64,000 nucleotides of DNA from Aliidiomarina shirensis (GCF_003987345.1 NZ_PIPP01000003.1:310001-374000), one strand, 5' to 3'; positions 37,972-47,927 are shown, numbered from the stretch's first letter. A program made the numbers and translations. The notes: generated by a model not told the origin, from the sequence alone.

Positions 37972-38807
37972 CACTTCCTCCGAGGAATTAAACCGGGGGC
38001 GAAATACGCAAGGAGCTCACCCACTTTTTTTCGATTAGCCCCATTTTGACTGATAAATCGATGTACCTGCAAGGTTGTTAGTTCGGCGTGTTCATAAAAA
38101 AGCCGGGCGGTGTCGGTATCGTGGTTACTGATTAACACCGGAATATTGCGTTTCAACGAGGCATGCCGCGCCTTTTGCGCGAGCAATAATTGCTCATCTA
38201 AGCCAAAACCATTGCCAGAATAGCTGGTGAAATTGGCGGTAGTGCTCAACGGTAAATAAGGTGGATCGCAATAGATAACATGATTATCACGAGCACGCCG
38301 GAAACTATTTTGAAACGGTTCACAGGTGAATGTCGCTTTCTTTGCTCTTTCCGCAAAAAATTCTAGTTCTGCCTGAGGGTAATAGGGGCCGTTATAGCGG
38401 CCAAACGGCACGTTAAACGCACCACTAGCATTGTAACGACACAACCCATTATAGCCGTGCCGGTTCAAATACAGGAATACCAACGAGCGGAAATACGGAT
38501 CGGTGCTGGCATTAAATTCTTTACGCAGAGCATAGTAAGCTTCGGGATTGTTATTCCCGGACACAAAAAATCGGCGGGCATCCTCGATGTAGGTTTTTGG
38601 CCGGCGCTTCAGGAATTTATAAAGGTTAATCAGATCGGCATTGATATCATTCAGCAGGTACTTATCGTAATCGGTGTTTAAAAACACGGACCCAGCGCCC
38701 ACGAACGGCTCTATGAGCTTATCTCCAGGGGGAAGCAAGCGTTTGATAGGCTCGATTAATGTATATTTTCCACCGGCCCACTTTAGGAACGCGCGCTGCT
38801 TCTTCAT
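37971..38807 (-). CDS. dam: DNA adenine methyltransferase Dam
   Basis: D12-class adenine methyltransferase of 278 residues, the length of E. coli Dam. It methylates N6 of adenine in GATC for mismatch repair strand discrimination and replication timing. SAM-binding FLKWAGGKYTL (about 7), IEPFVGAGSVFLN (about 33) and catalytic DPPYLPLS (about 178) are present. In E. coli, damX and dam follow aroB; here aroB follows aroK and dam is downstream of no damX, since only 62 bases separate aroB from dam. Confidence 0.96.
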   Translation of the reverse strand: MKKQRAFLKWAGGKYTLIEPIKRLLPPGDKLIEPFVGAGSVFLNTDYDKYLLNDINADLINLYKFLKRRPKTYIEDARRFFVSGNNNPEAYYALRKEFNASTDPYFRSLVFLYLNRHGYNGLCRYNASGAFNVPFGRYNGPYYPQAELEFFAERAKKATFTCEPFQNSFRRARDNHVIYCDPPYLPLSTTANFTSYSGNGFGLDEQLLLAQKARHASLKRNIPVLISNHDTDTARLFYEHAELTTLQVHRFISQNGANRKKVGELLAYFAPGLIPRRK

Positions 38808-38869
38808 ATATTATTATTTTGTTGGTCTGTGAAGTTAGTGTAACTGGAAGTTATGCACAATAACACGCA

Positions 38870-39982
38870 TCAAAGTGCATCAATAAGCCTTGTTAGAGCT
38901 TCGCTGCTAATATTACTAAAAATATTTGCACGGCCTGGGCCCGTTGGCAAAATAAACCGCAGCTTGCCTTGCTTTACTTTTTTATCGCGAGCCATAAGAT
39001 CTAGCCAAGTTTTCTTTGTCATATCTTTAGGCGGCCGAATCGGTAAACCAGCGCTTGCGATTAGCTTTTCGATCCGTTTGGCGTGCGTAGTTTCAATATA
39101 GCCCTGCTGAACCGCTAAACGCGCGGCCATCACCATGCCAACCGCTACCGCTTCACCATGTAACCATGTTTTATAGTTGGTAGCGGCTTCAATAGCGTGG
39201 CCGAAGGTATGACCAAGATTTAGTAACGCTCGAATACCATTTTCGTGCTCGTCGGCTGCCACGATATCAGCTTTTATCTCGCAACTACGCGTAATCGCAT
39301 GCGCCAGCGCCTCTGGCTGACGATCGAGTAACCGCACCATGTTGAGTTCTAGCCATGCAAAAAAATTGCTATCGGCCATCACGCCATACTTAATAACTTC
39401 GGCAAGACCCGCCTTGAGTTCACGTACCGGTAAACTACGCAGCGTGTTTATATCAATAACCACAGCTGATGGTTGATGAAACGCTCCAATCAGGTTTTTA
39501 CCACCGGGGTGATTCACTGCAGTTTTTCCGCCCACGGAAGAATCAACCTGCGCCAATAACGTGGTAGGTATCTGAATAAATGGCACGCCTCGCTGCCACG
39601 TAGCCGCCACAAACCCCGCCATATCACCCACGACACCGCCACCGAGCGCTATGATTGTACAATCGCGGTTAAGGCGATGTTTTACTAGCAGATCCATAAT
39701 TTCGCCGTAAATCGCCAATGATTTATACGATTCACCGTCGGGCATAAGGGCGTGATAGATATTATTGCGGGATACACCTTGCGATTGCAGGTTATCGGTT
39801 AACGGCTTGAGATAATGTTCAGCAACGGTGGCATTGCTAATAATAACGATTTGCTCACCAGCGTTTGGCAACGCTTGTTTTAAAATTGCGGCTACCGACG
39901 TATTCAGTAGCCCACTGCCCACATAAATTGGATAACTGCGTGCACCAAGAGAAACATTTAGGCTCTGCGTTGGTGCATTCAT
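38870..39982 (-). CDS. aroB: 3-dehydroquinate synthase
   Basis: Second enzyme of the shikimate pathway, cyclising DAHP to 3-dehydroquinate with catalytic NAD+ and a metal ion. From the ATG at 39982 it has 370 residues. NAD-binding GGGVVGDMAGFVAATW (about 95), TTLLAQVDSSVGGKTAVNHPGGKNLIGAF and the metal ligand region LNLGHTFGHAIEA and HGEAVAVGM are clear. It starts one base after the aroK stop with a GGGG ribosome site, forming the standard aroK-aroB pair. Confidence 0.98.
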   Translation of the reverse strand: MNAPTQSLNVSLGARSYPIYVGSGLLNTSVAAILKQALPNAGEQIVIISNATVAEHYLKPLTDNLQSQGVSRNNIYHALMPDGESYKSLAIYGEIMDLLVKHRLNRDCTIIALGGGVVGDMAGFVAATWQRGVPFIQIPTTLLAQVDSSVGGKTAVNHPGGKNLIGAFHQPSAVVIDINTLRSLPVRELKAGLAEVIKYGVMADSNFFAWLELNMVRLLDRQPEALAHAITRSCEIKADIVAADEHENGIRALLNLGHTFGHAIEAATNYKTWLHGEAVAVGMVMAARLAVQQGYIETTHAKRIEKLIASAGLPIRPPKDMTKKTWLDLMARDKKVKQGKLRFILPTGPGRANIFSNISSEALTRLIDAL

Positions 39983-39983
39983 T

Positions 39984-40502
39984 TTATAACCCCAATTTGG
40001 CAATAATTTCGTTGGCAACTACTTTTGCGCTTTGCTCATCGGTGTGGATAACCACATCGGCGATTTCTTCATACAGAGGATCGCGCTCTTCGGCTAAATT
40101 TTCAAGCACTTCTCGCGGGTTATCTGCATTGGCTAGCAACGGCCGACGTTTATCGCGTTGCGTACGGGCCACTTGCTTATCAATATTGGTTTTCAGATAA
40201 ACCACAACGCCACGGGCCGATAGCTTCAGGCGATTTTCTTTGCTAATAATCGAGCCGCCGCCGGTGGCTAAAACAATGCCCGTATTTTCAGTTAGCTCAC
40301 TGATCATTTTTTCTTCTCGATCACGGAAACCTTCCTCTCCCTCGAGTTCAAATACCCAACTAATATCGGCGCCAGTACGGCGTTCTATTTCGGTATCAGA
40401 ATCAAAGAACTCTAAATGAAGAGATTTGGCGAGTTGCCGCCCGATGGTGCTTTTGCCAGCCCCCATTGGGCCAATCAGAAAAATATTGCGCTTATCAGCC
40501 AT
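39984..40502 (-). CDS. aroK: Shikimate kinase I
   Basis: P-loop kinase of 172 residues that phosphorylates shikimate. Walker A is [15 protein letters not shown] (about 11), the shikimate-binding DSDTEIERR and GGGSI (about 80) are present, and RRPLLAN is the lid region. First gene of aroK-aroB. The 106 bases upstream separate it from the PilO-PilP-like gene; a secretin gene (hofQ/pilQ), usual at this place, is absent. Confidence 0.97.
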   Translation of the reverse strand: MADKRNIFLIGPMGAGKSTIGRQLAKSLHLEFFDSDTEIERRTGADISWVFELEGEEGFRDREEKMISELTENTGIVLATGGGSIISKENRLKLSARGVVVYLKTNIDKQVARTQRDKRRPLLANADNPREVLENLAEERDPLYEEIADVVIHTDEQSAKVVANEIIAKLGL

Positions 40503-40608
40503 AGCTTAAATACATCACTTCTTATAAAAACTGTTTCGAATCAAATGAGTGGTGGTTCACCCCTGTGCCCCAGAAAAAAAGACAGGCGATTATCGCAATT
40601 TGCGCCCG

Positions 40609-41403
40609 CTATGGCAACCAGCGTGGTTGCTGCGCCTCCGCATCACTTACGTGTAATGTTGCTGAGAGGCAATCCATGCCTGTATATGGCGCTAGAAATT
40701 CACCATCTACTGAGGGTTCTTGCGGTTTACTATTTTCAGACGCGATAAGCGCTATTTCGCCGTTCGCAACATCTGATAAAACAAGGCCACTACTTGGGTG
40801 TACATCACCTTCTTGGAACTGCCATCGCTGGGTACCATCACTAATCACAATTTTTCTATCGAACGTAGCTACCAACTGCAAATGTTCCGGCCACCGCTCT
40901 AAACAACTCGGTAAGGCCACCGGTTCTGCCATTTCCGCCATCGGAAATGGGCTCATGCCAATTTCAGGCATGGTTGTAACCCGGTGATCCCCTACGTGCA
41001 ATGATAAACCTAGTGCAATGCTATCCCCACGCCACTGCCAATCGGCCTTTTGCGGAAACCATTGGCTATCGAACAATTGCTGTAGCCATTCATATAGTGC
41101 CGAAAATGTTCCTACAACAACGTATTCTTGCACACCATTCTGCGTATTAAAGCTTTCTAATGTAAGGCTCTCTGTAAAGTTCGGTAATTCTGTGTTGCTA
41201 GCTATAGTACCTCGCTCTACCGGCGTACTTAATAATGCTTGTAACGCGTTAAAGCGGGCATGTTCTTGTATCCGCTTCTGAGCTTCTGGGTGAATCCAGC
41301 CCATCTGGATCATCGCTAACGCAAGCAATGTTAGCAATGAAATAACAACACGCCGGCTGTTGGGTTTGAATAAAAGCTTATTCACGAGCGCATTACTCTT
41401 CAT
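40609..41403 (-). CDS. PilO-PilP-like fusion protein
   Basis: Protein of 264 residues with one membrane helix (about 17-36), a short coiled coil and a periplasmic part. Residues 90-140 (YVVVGTFSALYEWLQQLFD, then WQWRGDSIALGLSLHV) resemble the ferredoxin-like domain of PilO/HofO. Residues 170-225 (HLQLVATFDRKIVISDGTQRWQFQEGDVHPSSGLVLSDVANGEIALI) resemble the beta-domain of PilP/HofP. The two are normally separate proteins. No PilP lipobox is possible in the fused form. Its start overlaps the PilN-like gene by 11 bases. Assignment rests on fold-like patterns and synteny with hofM-hofN-hofO-hofP. Confidence 0.65.
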   Translation of the reverse strand: MKSNALVNKLLFKPNSRRVVISLLTLLALAMIQMGWIHPEAQKRIQEHARFNALQALLSTPVERGTIASNTELPNFTESLTLESFNTQNGVQEYVVVGTFSALYEWLQQLFDSQWFPQKADWQWRGDSIALGLSLHVGDHRVTTMPEIGMSPFPMAEMAEPVALPSCLERWPEHLQLVATFDRKIVISDGTQRWQFQEGDVHPSSGLVLSDVANGEIALIASENSKPQEPSVDGEFLAPYTGMDCLSATLHVSDAEAQQPRWLP

Positions 41404-41923
41404 GTTGTTCTTCTCCGTTGCCTTGCGCTCCTTCAGGTTTTAGCGACAGCTCTAGATCTAACGCCCAACTGTAAGGTGGGAATGATGATTCTTCGTGTAA
41501 ATCAGCATTTTCAATTTGCCAACCGGAAGCTTCTAAGGGCGTTATTTTTTGCACATCGAGCGCTGATTTCAATACCCAATTGAGCTTCGCAACACCATCT
41601 TGAAAGTAAATTCGCCGCAACTGGAAATCAGGAGCTTGCTCCGATAAAGCAGAGTATGAGCGACCATCGGGCGCATGAAAGTTTCCGCCTAACTCACGGA
41701 TTAATTGCAGTTGGCTGAACAAGGGGTGAGGCTTTAACACCGATGGAGGCTGATAACCTTGCTGTAGTTGGTGCTTACTTTCCGGCGGGAGCTCAAGCGG
41801 CAACGCGGTATATTGCCAAACCGAAAAAGTAATTAACATCAGCAGCGCAAGCGCAATTTCTAAACAACTTAATCGCACTTGCCGCTGCATACGTTGAGCT
41901 ACTGGAGAGATAAAATCAACCAC
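41393..41923 (-). CDS. PilN/HofN-like inner-membrane protein
   Basis: Protein of 176 residues with an N-terminal membrane helix (about 20-40) and a periplasmic domain (about 95-165) consistent with PilN/HofN. The start is a GTG one base after the PilM-like stop, with an AGGGG site. It lies between PilM-like and PilO-PilP-like genes as in the mrcA-hofMNOP-aroK arrangement. Sequence similarity is weak, so the call depends on position, size and topology. Confidence 0.6.
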   Translation of the reverse strand: MVDFISPVAQRMQRQVRLSCLEIALALLMLITFSVWQYTALPLELPPESKHQLQQGYQPPSVLKPHPLFSQLQLIRELGGNFHAPDGRSYSALSEQAPDFQLRRIYFQDGVAKLNWVLKSALDVQKITPLEASGWQIENADLHEESSFPPYSWALDLELSLKPEGAQGNGEEQHEE

Positions 41924-41924
41924 A

Positions 41925-42545
41925 TCAAACCCCTAATCCAAATAACGCAGCGGCGGTAGCAAGTACTAACTCACGTTGATTTTTTTCAGGATTATCCACG
42001 GCGTTCCTAATAAAGAACCTCTCGGCTTCAGCGCGCTTGTCTTGCATTGCCGCAAGCGGTTGCCAACTTCTTACGCTGCGCTTTTGAATATTAAGGCGCG
42101 CTAGGTGAGCAAATAATTTGTTAAATTGAGCTTTTGAAAGCAACCAAAGCTTACTGTTCTGCCGATCAAGTTCCACATCCCAAAGCCAATCATCGGAGTT
42201 TTGTTGCTGCTTTAATTTCAGTTGGGCGCATGCGATCGCCTCATACTCATCGATTTCGGAAGGTAAAACTAATGGAATAACCTGAAACTGTGCGCTAACT
42301 ACATAGAATGAAACCCGTTGCAGGCCACCGATTCGATTCGCGAAAGCTTCAAATTCTTCCTCGATCTCGGTTTTGTTTTCTGGCTCTGAGGTACGCATAC
42401 TTAGGTGAAAAGTAGCGAGCAACTGAGGATTACCACCTTTGCTACTCATGATAACGAATGTGAGGGTTTCATCATCAACATAGATACCGCCAATAAACGC
42501 ACTTTGCCAAAACCACTTCGCGCGGTGTCCTTTCGTGAAAAACAT
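41925..42545 (-). CDS. PilM/HofM-like cytoplasmic protein, short
   Basis: Protein of 206 residues, shorter than PilM (about 350) or HofM (about 260). The beginning (FIGGIYVDDETLTFVIM) looks like the first strand pair of an actin-fold ATPase, and the end LVLATAAALFGLGV matches the C-terminal helix typical of PilM/HofM, but nucleotide-binding motifs are not apparent. The gene has a GGAGG site eight bases upstream and is divergent from mrcA, as hofM is in E. coli. Probably a reduced PilM; confidence is limited. Confidence 0.6.
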   Translation of the reverse strand: MFFTKGHRAKWFWQSAFIGGIYVDDETLTFVIMSSKGGNPQLLATFHLSMRTSEPENKTEIEEEFEAFANRIGGLQRVSFYVVSAQFQVIPLVLPSEIDEYEAIACAQLKLKQQQNSDDWLWDVELDRQNSKLWLLSKAQFNKLFAHLARLNIQKRSVRSWQPLAAMQDKRAEAERFFIRNAVDNPEKNQRELVLATAAALFGLGV

Positions 42546-42649
42546 AGCAACAGCCTCCGTGCCATTGTTAAAAGCGAATTATTAAGAATGAATTGTTAAG
42601 ATTGATATAAGTGAATGTGTATTGGTTAAATTTAGCCCATAATAAGCGT

Positions 42650-42655
42650 ATAATG
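42650..42655 (+). promoter_or_regulatory. Minus-10 box of mrcA
   Basis: A perfect TATAAT, 33 bases upstream of the GTG start at 42689, with only a weak -35 (TTAAAT, 42627-42632). It lies downstream of the first in-frame ATG (42611), which supports the GTG start. Confidence 0.55.
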
Positions 42656-42688
42656 TGGGTGTTTTACCTAGGTGATGGCGGAAATTCT

Positions 42689-45268
42689 GTGATTCGATTT
42701 TTGAAGTACTCCCTGCTCGCAATTGTGGCGCTCATGTTTATCGGTGCTGCCACAGTGGCAGGACTTTATTACTATGTGAAAGATGATCTCCCAAGCGTGG
42801 ATACACTGAAAGATGTGCGTTTTTTAACGCCCATGCAAGTGTATACAGCCGATGGCAAATTGATGTCGCAATTCGGTGAGCAACGGCGCATTCCCCTCAC
42901 TCTTGATGAAATTCCGCAATCGATGATCGATGCTATTTTAGCCACTGAAGATTCTCGGTTTTATAGCCACCGGGGTGTCGATCCCATTGGCGTAATGCGG
43001 GCGTTTTGGGTAATGGTGAGCACTGGTGAAATGCGCGAAGGGGCGAGCACCATCACAATGCAATTAGCGCGTAATTTCTTTCTTACGCGTGAACGTGTTT
43101 GGATGCGGAAGATTAAAGAAGCATTTATTGCGGTTCACATTGAACAACTTCTCACCAAAGATGAAATTCTGGAGCTCTATTTAAATAAGCTCGAACTCGG
43201 CCACCGCGCGTTCGGTGTTGGAGCTGCAGCACAAGTTTATTATGGCCGCGATATCCATCAACTTAACCTTTCTGAAATCGCTACGCTAGCGGGCATGCCG
43301 CAAGGCCCGTCGATTCTCAATCCTATTTCAAACCCAGCAGCTTCGGTACAGCGCCGACGCGTAGTTCTGGCGCGAATGCTTGCAGAAAATTATATTACCC
43401 GCGAGCAATATGACGTTGCCTACCGTGCACCCGTTAGTGCCCGCTACCATGTTGCTGAATTAGAGCTTAGCGCGCCATACCTTGCGGAAATGGTGCGTCA
43501 GGAAATGGTTGATCGCTTTGGAGTGGATGATGCATACAACGGTGGGTACAAGGTTTATACCACGGTAAACTCAGAGCAACAGCTAGCAGCTGAATATGCA
43601 TTGCGAGAAAATTTACATGCTTACGATGAGCGCCATGGTTACCGCGGTCCCGAAATGCGTTTGTGGGGAATTGACCCAGAAAGCTTATTTAGCGATGAGA
43701 ATGCGCAACTGCAAAAGCTGCCCGATGAAGACACGCTTGCGATTATGATGCAAAACCGCGGTGAGCCTTGGGCTGAAAGCGATATTATTGAGTATCTCGA
43801 ACGGCAACCACGATTTGGTAGGTTGCAGCACGCCATTGTTTCCGACGTTCACGAAAAAACGGTTGATGTGATTTTGCGCGGCGGCATGCGGGCCACGCTT
43901 GAATGGCATCACATTGATTGGGCTCGGCGCTATATTGATGCGGAAAGACAAGGAAACGCACCGCAATCGGCAGGTGAAATTCTAAACTCTGGCGATCACG
44001 TGTTGGTTAGGCCGGTTGATGACGGTTATCACCTAGCGCAAATGCCCGGACCTAGCTCAGCAATAGTGGCGTTAAACCCGAATGATGGTGCTCTGCAGAG
44101 TATTGTGGGCGGCTATAGCTTTAATCACAGTCAATTTAATCGCGCTACTCAAGCGAAACGTCAGGTTGGTTCAAGTATTAAGCCCTTTATTTATGCAGCG
44201 GCATTAGAGCGCAACTTTACCTTAGCCACTTTGGTGAACGATGCGCCAATCACACAGTGGAATCCAGGTTCAGGCTCTGCTTGGCGGCCACGAAATTCGC
44301 CTGAAGTGTATGATGGCCCAATTCGATTACGCGAAGCTTTGGCGCGTTCTAAAAACGTGGTTTCTGTTCGCTTAATTCGTGAACTAGGCGTAAACCAAAC
44401 CGCCGATTATATGGAGCGTTTTGGTTTTGACCCCGCCGATGTGCAACGAAATGAATCACTCTCTTTAGGCGCAGCATCATTCACACCACTTGAAATGGCG
44501 CGCGGGTTTGCTGTGTTTGCCAATGGCGGTTACTTAGTAACGCCCTATTTCATAGATCGTATTGAAGATTCCGATGGTAATATTGTGTTCCAAAGCGAAC
44601 CTAGTTACGCCTGTGCTCGTTGTGCAGCCGAAGCTGTAGGCGTAGAGTTCACTGATGATGACCACGCGAACGAAGCTATTCTTTCTGAATGGAATCAAGC
44701 ACCGCGGGTTATTTCTGAGCAGGTAGCGTATTTAATAACCGAAGCCTTACAATCGGCTGTTTGGGGTGGTGGTAGCTGGGCAAATCAAACGGGCTGGAAC
44801 GGCACAGCATGGCGTGCTCAAGCTTTACGCAACCGAAACCTTGCCGGGAAAACCGGTACCACTAACGATGTTAAAGATACATGGTTTGTGGGTTACACCC
44901 GCGATATTGTTGCCGCAACTTGGGTTGGCTTTGATAACCTTGAGTTTGCACTCGGCCGGTCATCATTGAATAGTAATCTTGGCCGCCAGCGCCAGCCGAT
45001 TGTAGCCTCTGAGGCCGGCGCAACTACCGCATTGCCAGGTTGGGTAACCTATATGGAAACCGCACTTTCGCAACTTGAAGAGAGGCCTTTTGAGTTACCA
45101 CCAAACATGGTGTCGGTACGCATTGATCAACCTTCTGGGCGTCTTACAAACCGAACCGATCACACGAGTATGTTTGAGTATTTCATTCGCGGCACGGAAC
45201 CGAAGGAGTTTGCAAACCCTGAACGGCGCCCGCAAGAAGTATTCGAAGATGATGATGGCTTGTTTTAA
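42689..45268 (+). CDS. mrcA: Penicillin-binding protein 1A
   Basis: Bifunctional peptidoglycan synthase of 859 residues from the GTG at 42689 (VIRFLKYSLLAIVALMF), close to the 850 of E. coli PBP1a; a GGCGGA site lies about six bases upstream. One membrane helix (about 6-28) is followed by a GT51 glycosyltransferase domain (EDSRFYSHRGVDPIGVMRA, GASTITMQLARNFFL) and a transpeptidase domain with SSIK in RQVGSSIKPFIYAAAL, SKN and KTGTT (LAGKTGTTNDVKDTW). It polymerises and cross-links septal and lateral wall. Divergent from the pil-like genes. Confidence 0.97.
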   Translation: MIRFLKYSLLAIVALMFIGAATVAGLYYYVKDDLPSVDTLKDVRFLTPMQVYTADGKLMSQFGEQRRIPLTLDEIPQSMIDAILATEDSRFYSHRGVDPIGVMRAFWVMVSTGEMREGASTITMQLARNFFLTRERVWMRKIKEAFIAVHIEQLLTKDEILELYLNKLELGHRAFGVGAAAQVYYGRDIHQLNLSEIATLAGMPQGPSILNPISNPAASVQRRRVVLARMLAENYITREQYDVAYRAPVSARYHVAELELSAPYLAEMVRQEMVDRFGVDDAYNGGYKVYTTVNSEQQLAAEYALRENLHAYDERHGYRGPEMRLWGIDPESLFSDENAQLQKLPDEDTLAIMMQNRGEPWAESDIIEYLERQPRFGRLQHAIVSDVHEKTVDVILRGGMRATLEWHHIDWARRYIDAERQGNAPQSAGEILNSGDHVLVRPVDDGYHLAQMPGPSSAIVALNPNDGALQSIVGGYSFNHSQFNRATQAKRQVGSSIKPFIYAAALERNFTLATLVNDAPITQWNPGSGSAWRPRNSPEVYDGPIRLREALARSKNVVSVRLIRELGVNQTADYMERFGFDPADVQRNESLSLGAASFTPLEMARGFAVFANGGYLVTPYFIDRIEDSDGNIVFQSEPSYACARCAAEAVGVEFTDDDHANEAILSEWNQAPRVISEQVAYLITEALQSAVWGGGSWANQTGWNGTAWRAQALRNRNLAGKTGTTNDVKDTWFVGYTRDIVAATWVGFDNLEFALGRSSLNSNLGRQRQPIVASEAGATTALPGWVTYMETALSQLEERPFELPPNMVSVRIDQPSGRLTNRTDHTSMFEYFIRGTEPKEFANPERRPQEVFEDDDGLF

Positions 45269-45305
45269 CGTTTAATTGTTAAGCACAAAAACATAACGTT
45301 CAATA

Positions 45306-45352
45306 CAAACAACAAGGCCGAGCTTAGAAGTAAAAGCTCGGCCTTGTTGTTT
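45306..45352. terminator. Bidirectional terminator, mrcA/metL
   Basis: Two perfectly complementary 20-base arms (45306-45325 and 45333-45352) with a seven-base loop between convergent mrcA and metL. The arm ends are T-rich in both directions (TTGTTGTTTG). Confidence 0.9.
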
Positions 45353-45390
45353 GTAGAAGCGATATAAATCCGATTTAAACCGCTTCCACA

Positions 45391-47835
45391 CTAATGAGGT
45401 TGCACACCTATGCGCGCTAAGAGCTGGTGCAAATCCGATTGCACACCGCCGGCGGTAACTTTACGCCCAGCACCCGGACCACTAATCACGAGCGGCATAT
45501 CGTGATACCAATCACTGTAAATCACGAAAATATTCTCCCCCGGTATGAGGTTCGTGAGCATATCTTCCACTGAGATATTCTCGATGCCTACGCGCGCATG
45601 GCTACGGCCATCAGCTACCGAGAAACTCGCCATTAACCGGGGTACTTTACGTTCTTTCTGAGCACTATCCCATAGCGCCTGCATCGGAGCATCCAGCTCG
45701 GTTAGGCGCTGCATGAATTCCGCAAGCGGTAGTTCTCTCAACGCTTCCGGAACCAACCCATTTATATCAATGTCATCCCAATCCAACTGCGCCCCAATTT
45801 CTCGCGCCACAATGAGCAGCTTACGAACAATATCGTGACACGATAAATCTTCGCGTGGGTCAGGTTCAGTGAAGCCTTCTGCTTTTGCCTGTAACACCAG
45901 ATCACTGAACTTTACCTTGCCATCGAAATTCTCGAACAACCAGCTCATGGTGCCCGAGAAGATACCGGAAATGCTGCGAATTCTATCGCCGGAGCGAATT
46001 AAATCGTTCAGCGCATAATTTAGCGGTAAACCCGCGCCAACAGTAGTGTTATAGAGCCATTCACGTTTGTATTCATGCTGGATAGTACGAATCTCACGAT
46101 ACAACGATTCCTCAGCGGAACCGGCGCGCTTATTAGCGCTGATAATGTGCATGCCGTTGGCGAAGAAGCTTGGATAAAGTTGAGCAATCGACCCGGCGTC
46201 GGTTAAATCCATCAGAATTAACTCATCGCAAGGTGCGTTTGGCAACTCCCGTAACAGTTCAGTAAGCACATAAGGGCGCGCCAAGCGTTCAAAGTTATCT
46301 TGCCAATCTTGCAAATCAACGCCGCTGTAATCGAGCCAGAGCCGGCGCGAATTGGCAATGCCAAGAATGCGAACATCAACATTTTCATTCATTCTATCGC
46401 TTTGCTGGCGATACAGTTCTATCCATTCACTACCGATATTTCCGCGGCCAATAACCAATACACCAACACTCCGGCGGAAATTAAATAACTGACTATGTAA
46501 ACGATTTAGCAATCGGTTATCGAGCTTTTGCCCCAAAATCGCTACTGCAGAGGTTTTGTTTTCAGAAATAGAGAACCGGCGCAGCTCTTGCTCACCAACT
46601 TCACGGCGTAGCACCGAAAACTGTTTCGTTTCCTGAATCCGCGCACCAACAAGTGCAATCATACTGTAGCCACTTACTTCGTGAACATGGTGCTCAGCAT
46701 CGCTTATTGCTATCCAATTACGAATATAATCTAAGTGATTCTGGTGAAATGCGTAGAAGCGCTCGCTACCAGCCTCTTCATCCCAGCTCACCAACGGCTG
46801 CAATTGATTACTCTCAAAACGAGCAATTAAACCGCGATGTTCGAGGCCAATACTAAACAGCACTACATCTTGTAGTGATGTAAGCACCTTGCCTTGCGCC
46901 TCGGTGAAATCATATTGCCCTATGCGGGTTTGTTGGTTCTCCACCTTTAAGCTTGAGCGAACGCTAATCACCATACGATCGCGATTTACCGGCTGGAATG
47001 TGCGCGGATGCAATACTGGGCTACCTAAACGCGCCAACTCTTCTGCCTCGCTCCAATCAAGCGAAGGCAAGCTCACCACGCGCTCAACTTTACGCGGATC
47101 CGCAGAATAAACCCCGGCCACATCTTTCCAAATCGTGGTTTGCCGGCTATCGATCAAACTGGCAATTAGGGTTGCTGAGTAATCGGAACCATTTCGGCCA
47201 AGCAACAAGGTACGCCCGGTGCCTGATTCACTACAGATAAAACCGGTAACAATAAAACGAGTACCCGGATAAGGGCCTAGCCGCGAAAGTAACTGGCTGC
47301 GCGAGGTTTCTGTATCGATAACAGGCTCTGCGGCATCCGTAGCTTCTAAGAATGTGCGTGCATCAATGTAATCGGCGCGTGTGCCTTGTTTCTGTAAAAG
47401 GGCGGCTAATAAACGCGAACTCCATAATTCACCATAGGCGCATAGCTCGGCGCGCTCAATACTCTCGGCACCTATTAGCCATTGCTGCCAACGGGCAAAA
47501 TCGGCTTCCGATTGCGCCATTACTTGGTTAAGCAACCGGCCCGATAAAAGTTCTTCGATTAAACCCTGCTGGAAGCGCTGTAACGAGCTTAATAGAGTAG
47601 CCGCATACTCCGGTTGCGATTCCCGAACGTCTGCTATGGCTATGATTCGGTTGGTGGTATCGCCTGCAGCAGAAACCACTACCAAATCGCTCACACCCGC
47701 GTGCTCTGTAACGATACGTGCTACACGTCGATAGCAATATGCATCGGCTAGGCTACTGCCCCCGAATTTATGCACATGGATTTCATCAGCTATTGCGCGA
47801 ACACGTTCGGGTGTGGGGTTTTCAGGTTTATTCAT
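45391..47835 (-). CDS. metL: Bifunctional aspartokinase II/homoserine dehydrogenase II
   Basis: Enzyme of 814 residues (E. coli MetL has 810). The N-terminal aspartokinase (KFGGSSLADAYCYRRVA, LLGRNGSDYSATLI) phosphorylates aspartate; the C-terminal homoserine dehydrogenase (VGVLVIGRGNIGSEWIELY, ANKRAGS, YNTTVGAGLPLN, GIFSGTMSWLF) reduces aspartate semialdehyde. It feeds methionine and threonine synthesis. The linker keeps ACT-like regions but the MetL type is not feedback-inhibited. It is divergent from metJ with candidate Met boxes between. Unlike in E. coli, no metB precedes it here. Confidence 0.95.
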   Translation of the reverse strand: MNKPENPTPERVRAIADEIHVHKFGGSSLADAYCYRRVARIVTEHAGVSDLVVVSAAGDTTNRIIAIADVRESQPEYAATLLSSLQRFQQGLIEELLSGRLLNQVMAQSEADFARWQQWLIGAESIERAELCAYGELWSSRLLAALLQKQGTRADYIDARTFLEATDAAEPVIDTETSRSQLLSRLGPYPGTRFIVTGFICSESGTGRTLLLGRNGSDYSATLIASLIDSRQTTIWKDVAGVYSADPRKVERVVSLPSLDWSEAEELARLGSPVLHPRTFQPVNRDRMVISVRSSLKVENQQTRIGQYDFTEAQGKVLTSLQDVVLFSIGLEHRGLIARFESNQLQPLVSWDEEAGSERFYAFHQNHLDYIRNWIAISDAEHHVHEVSGYSMIALVGARIQETKQFSVLRREVGEQELRRFSISENKTSAVAILGQKLDNRLLNRLHSQLFNFRRSVGVLVIGRGNIGSEWIELYRQQSDRMNENVDVRILGIANSRRLWLDYSGVDLQDWQDNFERLARPYVLTELLRELPNAPCDELILMDLTDAGSIAQLYPSFFANGMHIISANKRAGSAEESLYREIRTIQHEYKREWLYNTTVGAGLPLNYALNDLIRSGDRIRSISGIFSGTMSWLFENFDGKVKFSDLVLQAKAEGFTEPDPREDLSCHDIVRKLLIVAREIGAQLDWDDIDINGLVPEALRELPLAEFMQRLTELDAPMQALWDSAQKERKVPRLMASFSVADGRSHARVGIENISVEDMLTNLIPGENIFVIYSDWYHDMPLVISGPGAGRKVTAGGVQSDLHQLLARIGVQPH

Positions 47836-47903
47836 GCTAACAGCCTACTAGCCTTGTATTTTATAAGTAATGATAAGCATCATAACGAAACTTCATTACA
47901 ATT

Positions 47904-47927
47904 AGAAGTTTAGATGGCCAAATGCTT
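47904..47927. promoter_or_regulatory. Tandem Met boxes (MetJ operator)
   Basis: Three adjacent 8-base units (47904, 47912, 47920) match the Met box AGACGTCT at about six, five and four positions, between divergent metL and metJ. MetJ dimers bind two or more tandem boxes, so this is a plausible autoregulatory and metL operator. Confidence 0.55.

Noticed and set aside
42611-42688. Upstream ATG start for mrcA
   Set aside because: It lies before the TATAAT box and adds 26 residues not found in PBP1a; the GTG at 42689 has a ribosome site.
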